Source: Neoceratodus forsteri (lineage: Eukaryota > Chordata > Ceratodontiformes > Ceratodontidae). From it: a stretch of DNA of 64,000 bases. The notes beneath the pieces were generated by a model. The model was not told where the DNA came from. It saw only the letters and a list, made by a program, of their open reading frames with translations, and searched no databases. A program made the position numbers and the translations under genes. The stretch covers positions 665,783,501-665,847,500 of the forward strand of contig CM057456.1 of assembly GCA_016271365.2 (NCBI GenBank). Reading direction: 5' to 3'. Positions 51,861 through 63,067 of the stretch are shown here, one piece after another (the first letter of the stretch is position 1; each line of letters begins with the position of its first letter).

Positions 51861-52974
51861 GCCCTTTAAATTCTAGGAGGCAGGGCCCTTTTTATTCTTC
51901 AGCTCTCTCAGAGCTGTCACTCAATCTCCCTCTGCCCATCCTTAAGTTCAGCCCCCTACTGCATACCTATAAAGCTTTTGCCTGGCCTTGCTTAATAGCC
52001 CCTAATCGTGGGCGTCGTTACACCCACCCCTTTTTAATAATTCACTTAATCTGGGTCCTCAGACCCAACTGTCCCTCAGTGCTTGGCCACTTTCCCCAGT
52101 GCTATTTACACACCTCTAAATAAATAAAAAAAACACAGTCTTTATTTTTCTTTGGGTGGACAGCACAATGCAGGTGCTGCCACCAACTCACCACACCAGC
52201 TGAAGTTTGAGGAGGTAACCAGGAGGTTGAAGGTATTCTGGTAGTGGGAGGGAACTGGTACATCTGGAGACAGGCACCAAGGGACAGCAGGGGGACTCCT
52301 GACGACCGTTGGCAATGCGATCGCGATGTGGCTCTTTTCTACCACCGATGGGGGACCGGAATACTATAAAATTTAAAATAAAAAAATGAACGGGGCTGTA
52401 CAGTGCCCAGACCGCAGCCAGGGGACGAAATCTTCTTTTTACTTTTGAGGGGGGAACTGTCGGACTCAGCCGCACAACCTGACAGCAACAGTAGATGTCT
52501 TCACTGGACTGGAGGAGGGGAATCACCGCAGAGTCAACAGGACCGGCTTCACAACTCCAGGTAAGCCACAAGTCCCTGTTGCACTCCTGTGATCCTCTCC
52601 ACTCCACAGCCAGCCCAAACAACAACTGACAAAATGGTCAAAAACCTCATTTCAAAAAGTGCTTGTGGTTCGGCTTATCGAACCCCAAACTCACGCCACA
52701 CAAATGCCAGGGACTTGGCAAGGCACCATGCACTGACCAGAGACAGTGATTCTGGCCCATGGGTGCCCATTCTCCTGCTGCCTGCTCGGGGTGGGGGGTG
52801 GAATGGAAAGTCAGGCAGCAGGGAGAAGAAAACTTTTCCTTTGTTTTTCCTTTTTAGCCCTGCCTAACTCTTTACTAGGGTCACAATAAAAGGAACCCCT
52901 GGGGCATTTGAAAACCCCTAAACTTCTCTGTGATGTCCCTGCTTTTAACCCTTTACTTTGGGGCATCACAAACA

Positions 52975-53400
52975 TCACAGGCCACACACTGCAGAACTGT
53001 GCTATGGTCCTGACAAGTTAACCTGGTGCAAACACATTAGCCCATTGCTAACATGTTTGCCCTGGGCTAACACATTAGCCAAGGGCTAAATTCTTGCTAT
53101 ATTCAAAGCTCCTATCCAAATGAGCCTACTTAGGCAATACATGCGCAAACAGCCAACATTGACATTTCATCTTGGCATGCTTTACATACATTACAAATGT
53201 AGTTTGCCAGGCACTATTGCATGGTGCACACAGCTCCAACTATATGTCAGACTGGAACTACAAGCCGGAAACTGCAGGTTGTGGTGTGTACACAGCTCCA
53301 CCTGTATGCCAGACTGAGCAACAGTTTGGTAGCTGCAGGCCAAGGGTGTCGACAAGCATGCTCAATGGACCTTACTGAGAACAGTACAATCTAGAAAATC
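52975..53400 (+). mobile_element. Harbinger-like fragment, right of the LTR-like insertion
   Basis: Continues the element from 49193: CACACTGCAGAACTGTG, then a TTAGCC/GGGCTAA-rich stretch (53010-53090), AAATGAGCCTACTTAGGC, CTTGGCATGC and two units with TATG(T/C)CAGACTG. The right terminus is missing; no TGAATATCTGG end occurs before 55000. Confidence 0.7.
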
Positions 53401-53665
53401 CAAGCTCAACATGAGCTGTAGGCCAGAGAAACAAACAGAAACAGAGCCTGACGTACCTGAAGAACTGCTGTCCCCTCCATGGATGCTGCAGTGTGGGTTC
53501 ATGGATGGCTTATGGAGGATATATGGGTGCTACAGTCAGAGGCCATGACTGCATGAGTGACCTGATCCAATTTGCATGCACTAATGCTGGTGTGAATGGA
53601 CATCTGGAAGGTGGTCCAGTTCCCCCCCCCCAGCCCCGAACCTAAGTAATGTAGATATATAGTAA
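53401..53665. other. No recognised feature
   Basis: Unassigned sequence between the Harbinger-like fragment and a minisatellite; a C9 run lies near 53622. Confidence 0.45.
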
Positions 53666-53669
53666 AAGG

Positions 53670-54215
53670 GTGCTACTCCTGGTAGTCAAGTGGCCCTCCC
53701 TGATCCCCAATTTTACAGTAGTATGGATGTTGGAATACCCTGGTGGGCAAGTATCTTCCCCCAGCCATGCTCCTGGCTACATGCCATATGCATACCTCCC
53801 ACATTTCCTGGTAGTCTAGTGGGCCCCACAACCCCAATCCCTGAGTCCCCATTATCAGAAAATTGCCACAGTCCTCCATTTATCAGTGGTTCAGTGTTCC
53901 CCACCCCAAGTTTTGCATTCCCCATTTGCAAAACAGTGCCACAATCCCCAAGTCATCAGTGGTTCAGTGTGCCTACCACCCCAAACCTCGCATGCCCAGT
54001 TCACACAAACAGTGCCATAATCCCCAAGTTATCAGTGGTTCAGTGTTACCCTACCCCAGACCTCCAAATCCCCATGAACAAACAGTGCCAGAATCCCCCA
54101 GCCATCTGTGGATCAATTTTCCCCTCCCAGAAACCCCAAATTCACCATCTCCAAAACATCAATACACTCTCCCTTTCATTGGTGGCCAAGTGGCCCCCCA
54201 CCCCAACCATCCGTT
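53670..54215. repeat. 73-bp minisatellite, about 7 units
   Basis: ATCAGTGGTTCAGTG occurs at about 53882, 53957 and 54029 and in decayed form (ATCTGTGGATCAAT) near 54104, with CCCCA-rich sequence, CAAACAGTGCCA and AATCCCC between. Outer units (TGGTAGTCAAGTGGCCC at 53675, TTGGTGGCCAAGTGGCCC at 54180) are more diverged. Long frames across the array are by-products of the period. Confidence 0.85.
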
Positions 54216-54244
54216 AAAACACCACAGCACTCACACTCCCATGC

Positions 54245-54415
54245 CATGACAGAGCCAGCACCGGCACAGCCCTCCTCACACTTCCGTGGCCAGTGCCAAT
54301 TGAACTATCACTGAGTGCCATACAGAATAGTGTATACACACTCATTGACAGGTCAGTCAGCAGCGGTGGTGGAGGTGTAAGGAGGGCTGTGCCAGTTCTG
54401 GCACTGTCAGTGCAT
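54245..54415. repeat. Inverted repeat with arms of about 40 bp
   Basis: Left arm around 54245-54285 (GCACAGCCCTCCT) pairs with the right arm around 54370-54412 (AGGAGGGCTGTGC), with about 85 bp between them. Flanking matches extend the pairing imperfectly. Confidence 0.7.
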
Positions 54416-55405
54416 GGGGGAGGGATGTGCGATGATGTTAATGGACTGCTGGGATGGGGGCCACTTGGCAGTAGCAATACAAACATACCAACATTTCATG
54501 TTAACAGACACTTTTTCAAGGTAGCAAAGTGCCTGTTAGTATGAAACATCAGCCTGTTTGTGCTGCTGCCTTTTATCTTGTTTTTGGAATAAAGCCTTTA
54601 TATTTGATGTCAAGAGTGCTTTCACTTTGAGGAGCTGGTCTAAACTTGAGCCTGCATTTTCCTTCTTCTAATTGTGAGTACCTCACCAGCGACTCTGCTC
54701 CTTGGGACTGGTGGCTGTCTTCTTCCTGTTCTATTGTATTCTTACCAGTCCAGCAGCATGTAAACAAAAAAGGATAGCAATGTGAGTGAAGTAAATTGAT
54801 TCCAAAGTAATTGATTCCAATCAGATGTAAATGTTGCATCTCTGTGGCTTTTGGCAAGCAACATCCTTGCAGTTTTCATTCCAGTCAGCTGCAGACAGTT
54901 CCCCCCTCCAGCATGACTACCCGACAGTGAAAGTTGAAAACAGACCATCACAGCAACAATCGTTGTAATGGTCTGCTTTCAGGTGATAATAACTCGACCT
55001 GAGTTGATTATTTAGAAATCAGGGGGTTGCGGGGGCATAGCTCTCTGGAAAAAAATGCTTCATTTTTACATGGCACAATACCAGTGTCGGTAAATTCACT
55101 GTCGACCTCCAGTGTTGCTTCCAGCTGCAGAAATATGTAGATTTGAGACCCTACTGAAAATGAGATGTTGCATCTCCACTGGTCTGGGTAAATAATTCTT
55201 AAAAACATATTTTATATGTCTTCTGTATTTAGTTGCCTCTTTCTTATTTAAGCACATTGCCACGAAAAAAAGGGTCCCTGTTTCTTGGATTTATTCTGCT
55301 TTGTCTGTTTGCGTATACCTGACATCACAATCCCATTTGCCCCACCATAATCATTTCAACAGCAGCACATAGTAATGTTACAGTGAGGTGATTGCACTGT
55401 CAGTC
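54416..55405. other. Unassigned region with open minus-strand frames
   Basis: Minus frames at 54573-54857 (ending LKFRPAPQSESTLDIKYKG) and 55008-55208 (IIYPDQWRCNISFSVGSQ) have ordinary amino acid composition, but I recognise no domain and see no start context or shared reading frame. A hairpin around 54935-54985 pairs ACAGACCAT with ATGGTCTG. It could be an old element remnant or, less likely, exon debris. Confidence 0.3.
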
Positions 55406-55409
55406 AGAG

Positions 55410-57118
55410 ATTTTTTTTATTCATTTATAATTTTCTTGGAGTAATACCTTTGAGCTGGTAGCTCGTTTACAAAGGTTCTATGTTAATACAAAATTTACAA
55501 ACAAGTAGCAATGGGACAAAAATAAATGCAGTGTTACAATGTATAAATTTACATATAGTCAAAGACATATGTAATAACCACATAATAAGGCAGTCTGAAG
55601 TTAAACTTTGTCACGGGTAGCAGAGGGAGAGGGTAGGGATGAGAGGGATTGGGGATAGTAGGGCGGAAGGAGAGGGGGGAAAGGAGGTTAGGGGAAACAG
55701 AAGGTAAGGAAGGGCAGGCAGGTGAGTGGGGGAGGAGGGGCCAGGATGCAGGATGTACAGTAGAGTAGACAGGTGTGGGGGGAGGAGCAGGTCACAGAGT
55801 AGGCTAAACTAGGGGTGGCAGTCACAGTTGATCAAAAATGTAAGGTGTTGGGGGAGTTTTCTCTTAAATAGCCCAAGTTTAGGTTAATTGATAATGTCAA
55901 GGGGGAGGTCATTAAGCAGGTGTGGTGCCCAGTTGGTGAAGGACTACTGTGCTTGCGACATTCAGAAGAAAGGGACTTGCAGTGATTGCCTAGACATACA
56001 TCTTGTCTCATGTGGATTGGACACTGGGTTTAGAAGGTTCTGGATAGCTGGTGGGGTTAGATTGAGGCAGTTTTTTCCCAAAGTAGACAAACTTGGTGAT
56101 GTACCCTGCCCTGTAGGTGCAGCCATTTGGTTTGGGCATAGAGGTCGCAAGTGTGCATAAGTTTGTGTGCTCCTAGTGCTAGTCTGCAGGATTCATTTTC
56201 GGCCATACTAACTCATTTGAGGGTAGTGTCAGAGACTGTCCCATTTGTCCAAAGATAGTGCCTCTCTGGACAGCTATTAAAAATGGAGTGGACCCGTTAT
56301 TAAGCTAGGAGGATCTCTTCACACCCGAAATATGTCTGTTGGAGGATGTAGCTCATATTCCAGTCAAGAATAGAAAGTTCCATATATCTTTAATCTTGGC
56401 ATCACTCAAATAAGTGGTCCTCAGACATAGGAAGGATTCTGTCGCAATCAGCTATTCTGAACGGCTAGAAGAAATACCTGCCAACCTTAGAGTTGAAAGG
56501 ATGATTGCTATCCTTCAGAATAAACTCCCTAGGTTAAATAAGATTTGGGGTCCCCTTTACACTATTTACTCATTATAGTTTAGAAAGCCCCCCCCCATGG
56601 ATAAAGGGGTATAATAAGTTGTCTTGTGCTGGGGTGGGTGGAGGGTGGGAGGGCGGAGGGGGAAAGTGGGGAGTTTTGGGGGCATGGCAGAGGATGGATC
56701 CAGCTGTTATCTGTGATATGTATGTATGTACATTCAATTGGATGTGTATGTTTATCTTGGACGCATTCTCTGTAATAATACCTGCAATAAAATCTTAATG
56801 GAAAAAAAAAAGACTTTTCCCATGCCCCACAAGCCCATAATCTATTATTGAGAGAATGGAGCTTTTACTAGCATGTGACAATGCATCTTGAGTCATGCTG
56901 TGTCGGTACCTATATAGGAGGCCAATTCTTGAATTGACATTCTCAGCAATGCAGTCAATGTGATGAGCAAAGGATATGAACTATCAAGTGTTGCACCTAG
57001 GTATTTAAAAGTATACACTTGCTCTAGGGGAGTTTGCATGCTGTTTATGATTGTCATTCAATGAGCCTTGTGTTCATTATGGGGGTTTGCAAATAACATG
57101 TCCTTGTTCTTTTATAAC
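55410..57118 (-). mobile_element. L2-like LINE C-terminal part, interrupted
   Basis: Minus strand: a post-RT block encoded around 56960-57110 (DMLFANP, NSMQTPLEQVYTFKYLGATL-like with stops), then after an insertion at about 56235-56811 the C-terminus SFTNWAPHLLNDLPLD (55870-55945) and FKRKLPQHL, then a 3' UTR to about 55410. It is old and full of stops. It is truncated upstream where a CR1 begins at 57122. Confidence 0.7.
56235..56811 (+). mobile_element. Tx1/L1-type LINE 3' end, inserted in the L2-like copy
   Basis: Plus strand encodes VLRHRKDSVAISYSERLEE, LRVERMIAILQNKLPRLN and KIWGPLYTIYSL followed by a stop, the usual end of Tx1/L1 ORF2, then a G-rich 3' UTR, AATAAAATC and an A10 tail (56801-56811). 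Imperfect flanking repeats AGACTGTCCCAT (56223) and AGACTTTTCCCAT (56811) may be the target duplication. Confidence 0.65.
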
Positions 57119-57121
57119 TCA

Positions 57122-58007
57122 TAAGGATGATACACAAGGTGTGGTGGAAAGGATAAGAATGGACTTGGCAAGGTTGAAGGAATGGTTAAATGTATGGCAG
57201 CTTAGAGTCAATGCAAAGTAGTGCATCGGGAAACAAAAACCCAGAGGAAGAGTAAACAATGGAGGTGAGATACTAGCAACAACAAAAATGGAAAGGGACA
57301 CTGGGTAGTCATATCAGATGACCTAAAGGTGAGCAAGCAATGTGAGAAGGCAGTAAGGAGGGCTGGGGTGATACTGGGATGCATAGGGAGAGGCATCACC
57401 AGTAGAAAACAGGAAGTTGTTATCCCTCTGTGAGACAGCTGGTGAGACCACATCTGGAGTACTGTGTGCCATTCTGAGGACCCCATCTCCGCAAGGACAT
57501 AGACAGGATAGAGGCTGTCCGGAAGAAGGCAACCAAAATGGCGCAGGGTCTGCACCAGAAGCCATATGGAAAGAGACTAAAGGGGCTTAATATGTATACC
57601 CTTGAGGAAAACAGGGATGGGGGGGACATGAAAGAAATGTTCAAGTACGTCAAAGGAATCAACAAAGTCTAAGAGGGTAGCATCTTTCAGAAAAAGATAT
57701 GTGCAAGAACAAGGGGGCACAATTTATGATAGAGGGGGGACAGCTCAGAGGTAATGTGAGGAAGTATTTTTTCATGGAGAGGGTTGTGGATGCATGGAAC
57801 GGCCTTCCTGAGGAGGTCATGGAGTCAAAAACAGTGGGTGAATTCAAGAATGTATGGGACAGACCTAAGGCAATTCTAGTGGGGGGTAAGAGGAAGTAGG
57901 CTGTTGGTTAACTAGGATCTGCAGCTTATCCATTAGGTAGGGAAATGGGCTGACTAGGTGGGCCAAGTGGTTCTTATTTGCTGTCAAATTCTATGTTTCT
58001 ATGTTTC
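57122..58007 (+). mobile_element. CR1 LINE, 5'-truncated
   Basis: Starts in the DDTQGVVERIRMDLARL block just after the RT catalytic core, continues through decayed KKCK, KMERDTG and [17 protein letters not shown] blocks to AKYFFMERVVDAWNGLPEEV-like coding sequence (57699-57899), then the 3' UTR hairpin (GGTAGGGAAATGGGCTGAC) and a TTCTATGTTTCTATGTTT tail at 57990-58007. Frames are broken. Confidence 0.9.
57699..57899 (+). pseudogene. CR1 ORF2 C-terminal end
   Basis: 66 open codons with GGQLRGNVRKYFFMERVVDA, WNGLPEEVMESKTVGEF and NVWDRPKAILVGGKRK, ending at the normal ORF2 stop before the 3' UTR. The methionine is internal. Confidence 0.85.
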
Positions 58008-58630
58008 GCTGATCAAATCTCGGGGGACAATGATGATGCTGTCATTTAAATTTACATAATTATAAATGATTGTAATGAAAACTTAGAAGCTACATACAAA
58101 ACAAATTGAATTATAAGCTGAAATATGATAAATATTATATTTTCTTCAACATCAATGTTATTCGATGATAGCAATTTATTGCATGTTATTGTCCAATTTT
58201 TTTATACTATACAGCATATGTTCACTGCTCTGTCAGAGTTCATCGTAAATATATTTTTGTATGATGAACATTTTACCTAATTGTATAACTGTCACACTTA
58301 ATATATTGTATATGACATCTTGCTGTGCTTGTTGCAATGTTCACTGTCATGTACTATTCTTTTAATTTTTTTTTCATTTATAATCCAGACAGTGGAAGAA
58401 TGGTTTTCAATATAACATGAATTCTGGGGTGATTTCCATCATCCCCCAGGCTAATTGTTTTTGTTTTTCCTTTTTAATCTATTGCAGTCTCCTACCTACA
58501 GTAGTATGCTTGCATACCTGATGTATGTTTTGCCTGTTATTCCATGTACTGTAAGTCAAGCTATGTGTTGTAATCTTATCCATGTTATTACACCTGTTTG
58601 AATGAAAAAGGATAATGAAAAAGGATCCCT
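58008..58630. other. AT-rich sequence, no recognised feature
   Basis: About 70% A+T by eye, with no coding frame of interest and no terminal repeats found. Confidence 0.5.
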
Positions 58631-58773
58631 TGGCATGTGAAAGGTGACGATGTTGGCAGATAAGGGCTGTGTGACCCATCTAGTCTGCTCCTTTTCCCTA
58701 CCTAATGCAATACAACAATCCAAGCTGATCTGTAGCTTACGCTCTCTTCCCTATTGTGAGAGAATTATTATGT

Positions 58774-59004
58774 CTAGCCCATGCATTCTTGAATTCCCCT
58801 ACCATTCTTGCCCCCACAACCTATGCAGGGAGGCTGTTCCAAGCATCCATTCCTTCTGTGAAAAAGTACTTCCTTATGTTGCTCTGAGCTTACCTCCTCT
58901 AGCCTTATATCATGCCCCCTTGTTCTTGTACATCTTCTTTTCTGAAAGATGCTAGCCTCTTGTACCTTGTTTATACCACTGATGTACTTGCATGTCTCTG
59001 TCAT
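58774..59004 (-). pseudogene. CR1 ORF2 C-terminal end
   Basis: Encodes ETCKYISGINKVQEASIFQ, then KRRCTRTRGHDIRLEE and a decayed VLFHRRNGCLEQPP; the usual FTERVVDAWNSLP block is out of frame here. The expected stop before the 3' UTR is near 58774. Confidence 0.8.
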
Positions 59005-59527
59005 CTCCCCCTCTCTCTTCCCTCCTCCAGGGAATACATATTGCGGTCCTCTATTCTTTCCTCCTATGACTTTTGGTGCAGTTCTTGCACCATATTTGTT
59101 ACCATTCTCTGGACTTCCTCAATTTTGTCTATGTCCTTCCAGAGATGTGGCCTCCAGAAGTGGACACAGTACTCGAGATGAGGTCCCACTAGTGAGCTGT
59201 ACAGTGGAATAACCACCTCTTTTTTCTGCTAATGATACCTCTCCCTATGGGCCCTAGCATCCCACTGCTTCACCCTGCAGCCTTCTCACATAATTTGGTT
59301 ACCTTTAAGTCATTAGGTATGATTACCCCCACATTCCTTTCTTGGTTGGTGGCTATCAATACCTCTCCCCCATCATCCCTTGGATTTATGTGCCCAAAAT
59401 GCATGATTTTTCACTTCTTTGCATTAAATCTTAGCTGCCATACTCTCAATCACTCCTCAACCATGTTTAGGTCCTTTCTCATTTTTTCCACTCCCCTGGA
59501 GTGTTGACCCTGTTGCAGATCTTAGTG

Positions 59528-60622
59528 TTATTTGCAGAGGCATATCTTCCCCTTCAGCCCCTTTGCAATGTCGGTTATGAAGACATTAAAGAGGACTGGT
59601 CCCAGCATGGATCCCTGTTGCACATGAATAGTCACCCCCTTCTCGGATTGAATGCAATTTACCTCTATGTTCTGTGCCCTGTCACTCAGCCAGTTTCTCA
59701 CCCAGTTTACCACCTTGGGCCCACTTCCAGACTGCCCTACTTATTTACCAACCTTCTACAGTATGTGGGATGGTGTCGAAGGCCTTGCTGAAATCTAGGT
59801 AGGCCACATTCACCACCACTCCCTGATCTACAGTACCTCCCTGGTCACCCAGTCAGAGAAATATATCAGAGTTGTTTGACAAGACCTTCCCACTATGAAT
59901 CCTTGCTGCCTCGGATCGTGTGCTCCACTGGATTGAAGAAATCCTTTCCTTTAGCAGTGACTCCAATAATTTTCCCACCACCGAGGTTAGGCTGACTGGC
60001 CTGTAGTTGCCCTCCTCCTCCTTGTTCCCACTTTTGTGGAGAGAGACTACATTCGCCATCCCCCAGTCCCCTGGTACCACCCCTATCTCTATTGGTTTGT
60101 TGAACAGGGCTCTTAGTAGTTGTGCCAGCACCTGTTTAAGTTATTTTAATGTTCTAGAATGTACTATCCCATCTGACCTGATGGCTTTGTCTTATTTCAG
60201 ATTATTGAGTTCCTTTAGGATTCTTTCCTCCTAAATGGGCTGGTGTCCAACTCTTCCCCCACTGGTGCTCCTGTCACCCAATAGTGGACCTTCTCCTTCC
60301 CATTCATTTGTGAATACTGGACAAAAATTTTTGTTTTTCCAGATTGTTGCTTTTTCTAGGCCCCCCTCTGCACACACCCCTCCATCCCTTTTTAACTCCA
60401 CAATCCTACCCCAGTCTTCTTTCTTTTACTAATGTACCTGAAAAGGGACTTGCATCCTTTTTTAATTGCCTGGGCTATTTTTTCCTCCATTTGCTCCCTT
60501 GCACTCCTGACTGCTTTCCCCACCTGCCTCTGCTTTTCCAGATATACTTCCCTGTCTTCCCCCCTCTGTGTTTCCTTGTACCTCCTGAAAGTTAGTCTTT
60601 TCTCTTTTACTTTCCTGACCAT
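59528..60622 (-). pseudogene. CR1 reverse transcriptase, multiply broken
   Basis: Frame 60622-60392: VRKVKEKRLTFRRYKETQR and AIKKGCKSLFRYISKRKK. Frame 60131-59853: NVVSLHKSGNKEEEGNYRP and VSLTSVVGKLLESLLKERI. Frame 59713-59528: VNWVRNWLSDRAQNIEVN, QGSMLGPVLFNVFITDIA and KGLKGKICLCK. The FADD block, just below 59540, is decayed (TGCAAATAACACTAAG reads CK-x-TK). Intervening blocks have stops. Confidence 0.85.
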
Positions 60623-60749
60623 GTCCTTTGAGAACCATAGTGTTTTTTTTTCTCTTTGTTTTGCTTAGTTGCTTGACACAAAGGCTTGTTGCCTCTGTTA
60701 TGGCTCCCTTAAGGTTAGCATATTGTTTCTCTACATCCCTCCTGCTTCT

Positions 60750-61537
60750 TCAATCCCTTGCCAGGGCTTTCTTGAGACGTTCCTCCATTTTTGCAAAGTC
60801 GACCCATCTGCAATCCAGGACCCTTGTTTTCTTGTGGTTTGACTCCTCCGCTGTTCTCACATTGAACCACACCATATGATGATCACTGGACCCCAAGTGG
60901 CTACCCACCATTACATTGGTGACTCTGTTCCAGCTGGTGAGTACCATGTCCAATATTACTCCTTCTCTGATGGGTTCTGCCATAAGCTGCTTGAGGCACT
61001 CCCCCTGCTGGGTATCCAGGATGTCTCTGCTCCTAGCTGGCTGCAGTCTGGGTGCTCCAATCCACATCAGGAAAATTGAAGTCTCCCATCAGCAGCACTT
61101 CACCATTAGCTGTAATTTTGTAGATGGCTTCCACTAGTACCCTATCCATCCCCTCCCCTTTTGCTGGAGCTTGGTAGATCACTCTAGTGCAAATGGTAGG
61201 GCCATTTCTTGTCTCCAGGGTGACTCACAGTGCTTCTGCTCTCATCTGCATTCCCTGAACTTCAGTTGCTTTATTTCCTTCCCTGACACAGATAGCCACC
61301 CCTCCACCCTTTTTTCCCACCCTGTTTTCTTCTAAATAGAGTGTAGTCTGGTATGGCTATATCCCATTCATGGTTCCTCATGTACTGTGTCTCAGTAACA
61401 GCGACAATGTCCAGGTCTGCCTCTGCCATCAAGGCCAATAAGTCCAGGATTTTATTTCCCAGGCTGTGGGCATTCATGCACATGGCCTTCCAAGTTTTGC
61501 AACCTCCTGTTCTAGTAGCTCCCCTCCTATCCTCCAT
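60750..61537 (-). pseudogene. CR1 AP endonuclease
   Basis: Frame 61537-61271 opens MCMNAHSLGNKILDLLALM and LDIVAVTETQYMRNHEWDI (catalytic E). The middle (61270-61070) is in other frames and encodes a GDFNFPDVDW-like block near 61070-61095. Frame 61067-60750 has IREGVILDMVLTSWNRV, LGSSDHHMVWFNVRTAE (catalytic H) and TRVLDCRWVDFAKMEERL. The layout matches the copy at 24068-24786. Confidence 0.87.
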
Positions 61538-61734
61538 GTCTTTCCTCCCTTATCTCCCTGCTTTTATTCCCATTCTTCCTTACCTCTTCCAGTCTACATA
61601 TTTCAGTTTTAGGTTTTAGTGTTGATTTCCCAACCCTACAGTCCTTCCTACTGACCACTTTATTCTGTGGGGTTGGGGAAGTTAGCTTCTTCTTGCCTAT
61701 GTTCACCCCCCCCCCCTTGGCTAGTTTAAATGCT

Positions 61735-62662
61735 TGCCAATGAAGCATTTAAACCTCTCACTAAGGATCATGGTCCTCCCCAAATAGATGCAGTTCATCA
61801 CATTTGTATAGGCCTGCATCTTTCCAGGTCGGACCCCAGCCCACAATGAAGCCAAAACCCTCTACTCTGCACCAGTCCTTGAACCATGCATTGAATCTCA
61901 TACTGTGGAGTTCCCTGTCCTCCCCATTGCATTGACTGGTAGCACCCCAAAAAGGTTACAGTGCATGCTACTTGTCTAAAACCCCTCCCCAGCTCCCTGA
62001 AGTCCTCCTGCACTACCCTTATCTCATCACCAGCTCAGTGATTTATCCCCAGGTGGAAAAACATGTTTAGCTTTCCATCCCATCCTGCTGCCCCAGCGAT
62101 CTTCTGAATGTTCTTTCTATCCCTCCAAACTGTGATTCCAGGTAAGCACTTAACCTCTCTTTCTCACATTCTGTCTGACCTCAAGTCTACCCCCTAACAA
62201 TAGAATCCCCCACCAGGAGTTTCTTCCTCCTCCTCCTCCTCCTCTGGGGTCCTCTGCCTCCCTTCCAGTCTCCACTATGTACGGTAGAATCCCCTACATC
62301 CTTCTTAATCTCCACTGCAGGTGCTTCCTTGGGACTGTCCTGCCCTGCCAGAGCAACATAAGAGTTGTGGAGTGGAACCATAGGAGGGATGTGCCTCTGC
62401 CCCACTGCCCTCACCCTTCATGAGCCCACTGTAGTCCAGCCAGTCCTTTGCCTAGGCAACCTTTGAGGCAGTGGCAGCAAACGTGGTGCTCTGTGGACAA
62501 AGGTGGAGGTCCCTCAAATCCTGACCAAATCAGCCTGGAGATGAGCAACCTCCTCCCTCAGCCCAGAGAGGTGCCTACAGATGGGACAGCACTGCATCTT
62601 CCAGAATGTCTCACAAATGACTGCCTCTCCACAGCTACTGCACTGCACCACTCCCATCATGT
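61735..62662 (-). pseudogene. CR1 ORF1: zinc finger plus SGNH esterase
   Basis: From 62662 the minus strand encodes MGVVQCSSCGEAV and FWKMQCCPICRHLSG (CX2C...CX2C finger), then LREEVAHLQADLV. Frame 62414-62187 ends RKKLLVGDSIVRG (esterase block I, 62190-62210). Frame 62013-61798 has QEDFRELGRGFRQVACTVTF and the region near 61760-61800 encodes CDELHLF, a form of block V, followed by KCFIGKHLN. The finger plus hydrolase order equals that at 22966-23880. Broken by several frameshifts. Confidence 0.83.
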
Positions 62663-63067
62663 CTTGTTTGTGGCTCCTCTCCCATAACTTTGCATAGTTA
62701 CTCTCTCCTCCATTCCTGTTTTGTTTTTCTCCCTACTTTCCTACTGCCTTTGTGCCCTTACAGCTCCCACCCTTCATGTTCTGGGACAGGAATTTCCTGT
62801 ATTCCTCTGTAGTCTGCTTCTTCCTTGCTCAGAGTCAGACATCCAGCAGCTAGGGGGAGAGGGACAGCTACTGTTTTCCTTCAAGGATGGCAAGTTTTAT
62901 GTGTCTCAGTGATCCCCCCTTCCTGCTCCCAAACAGGAAGTTCCTGTTGTTAGTCAAATCCAATGCCTATAAAAGTGGAACTGACCTAAGGGTGGAGGGG
63001 TGGGTGGGTGGGAGCAATACCATCATGTAATAAGCTCTGACTCTCTCAGTGTGTCAGTAGTAACTGG

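Larger units (their letters stand above)
49194..52970 (-). mobile_element. 3.78-kb insertion with LTR-like ends (possible giant solo LTR)
   Basis: Starts TGTGATG (49194-49200) and ends CATCACA (52964-52970), flanked by AACA at 49190-49193 and 52971-52974. Deleting it restores the Harbinger-like sequence seen at 7635-7670. TG...CA ends with a 4-bp target duplication fit an LTR. On the minus strand an AATAAA lies 130 bp before the 3' end (49323-49328), and a TATTATATAG box near 50558-50567 could be a promoter. I find no second terminal copy and no gag, pol or integrase frame, so a solo LTR is the simplest reading; a non-coding element of another kind remains possible. Confidence 0.65.

Noticed and set aside
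51632..52123. 163-codon frame inside the LTR-like insertion
   Set aside because: It covers the 28-bp tandem array; composition follows the GGGCCTGGTGCCC unit and there is no gag or pol motif.
52188..52625. 145-codon minus-strand frame as a possible retroviral protein
   Set aside because: No retroviral or retrotransposon motif; the methionine start is arbitrary and there is no conserved neighbour.
49194..52970. Complete LTR retrotransposon with two LTRs
   Set aside because: I found no second copy of either terminal segment within the insert and no pol frame; kept as a possible solo LTR.
53690..54249. Proline/serine-rich frames of 128 and 175 codons
   Set aside because: They run through the 73-bp minisatellite, which is C-rich on this strand, and show repeats only at the array period.
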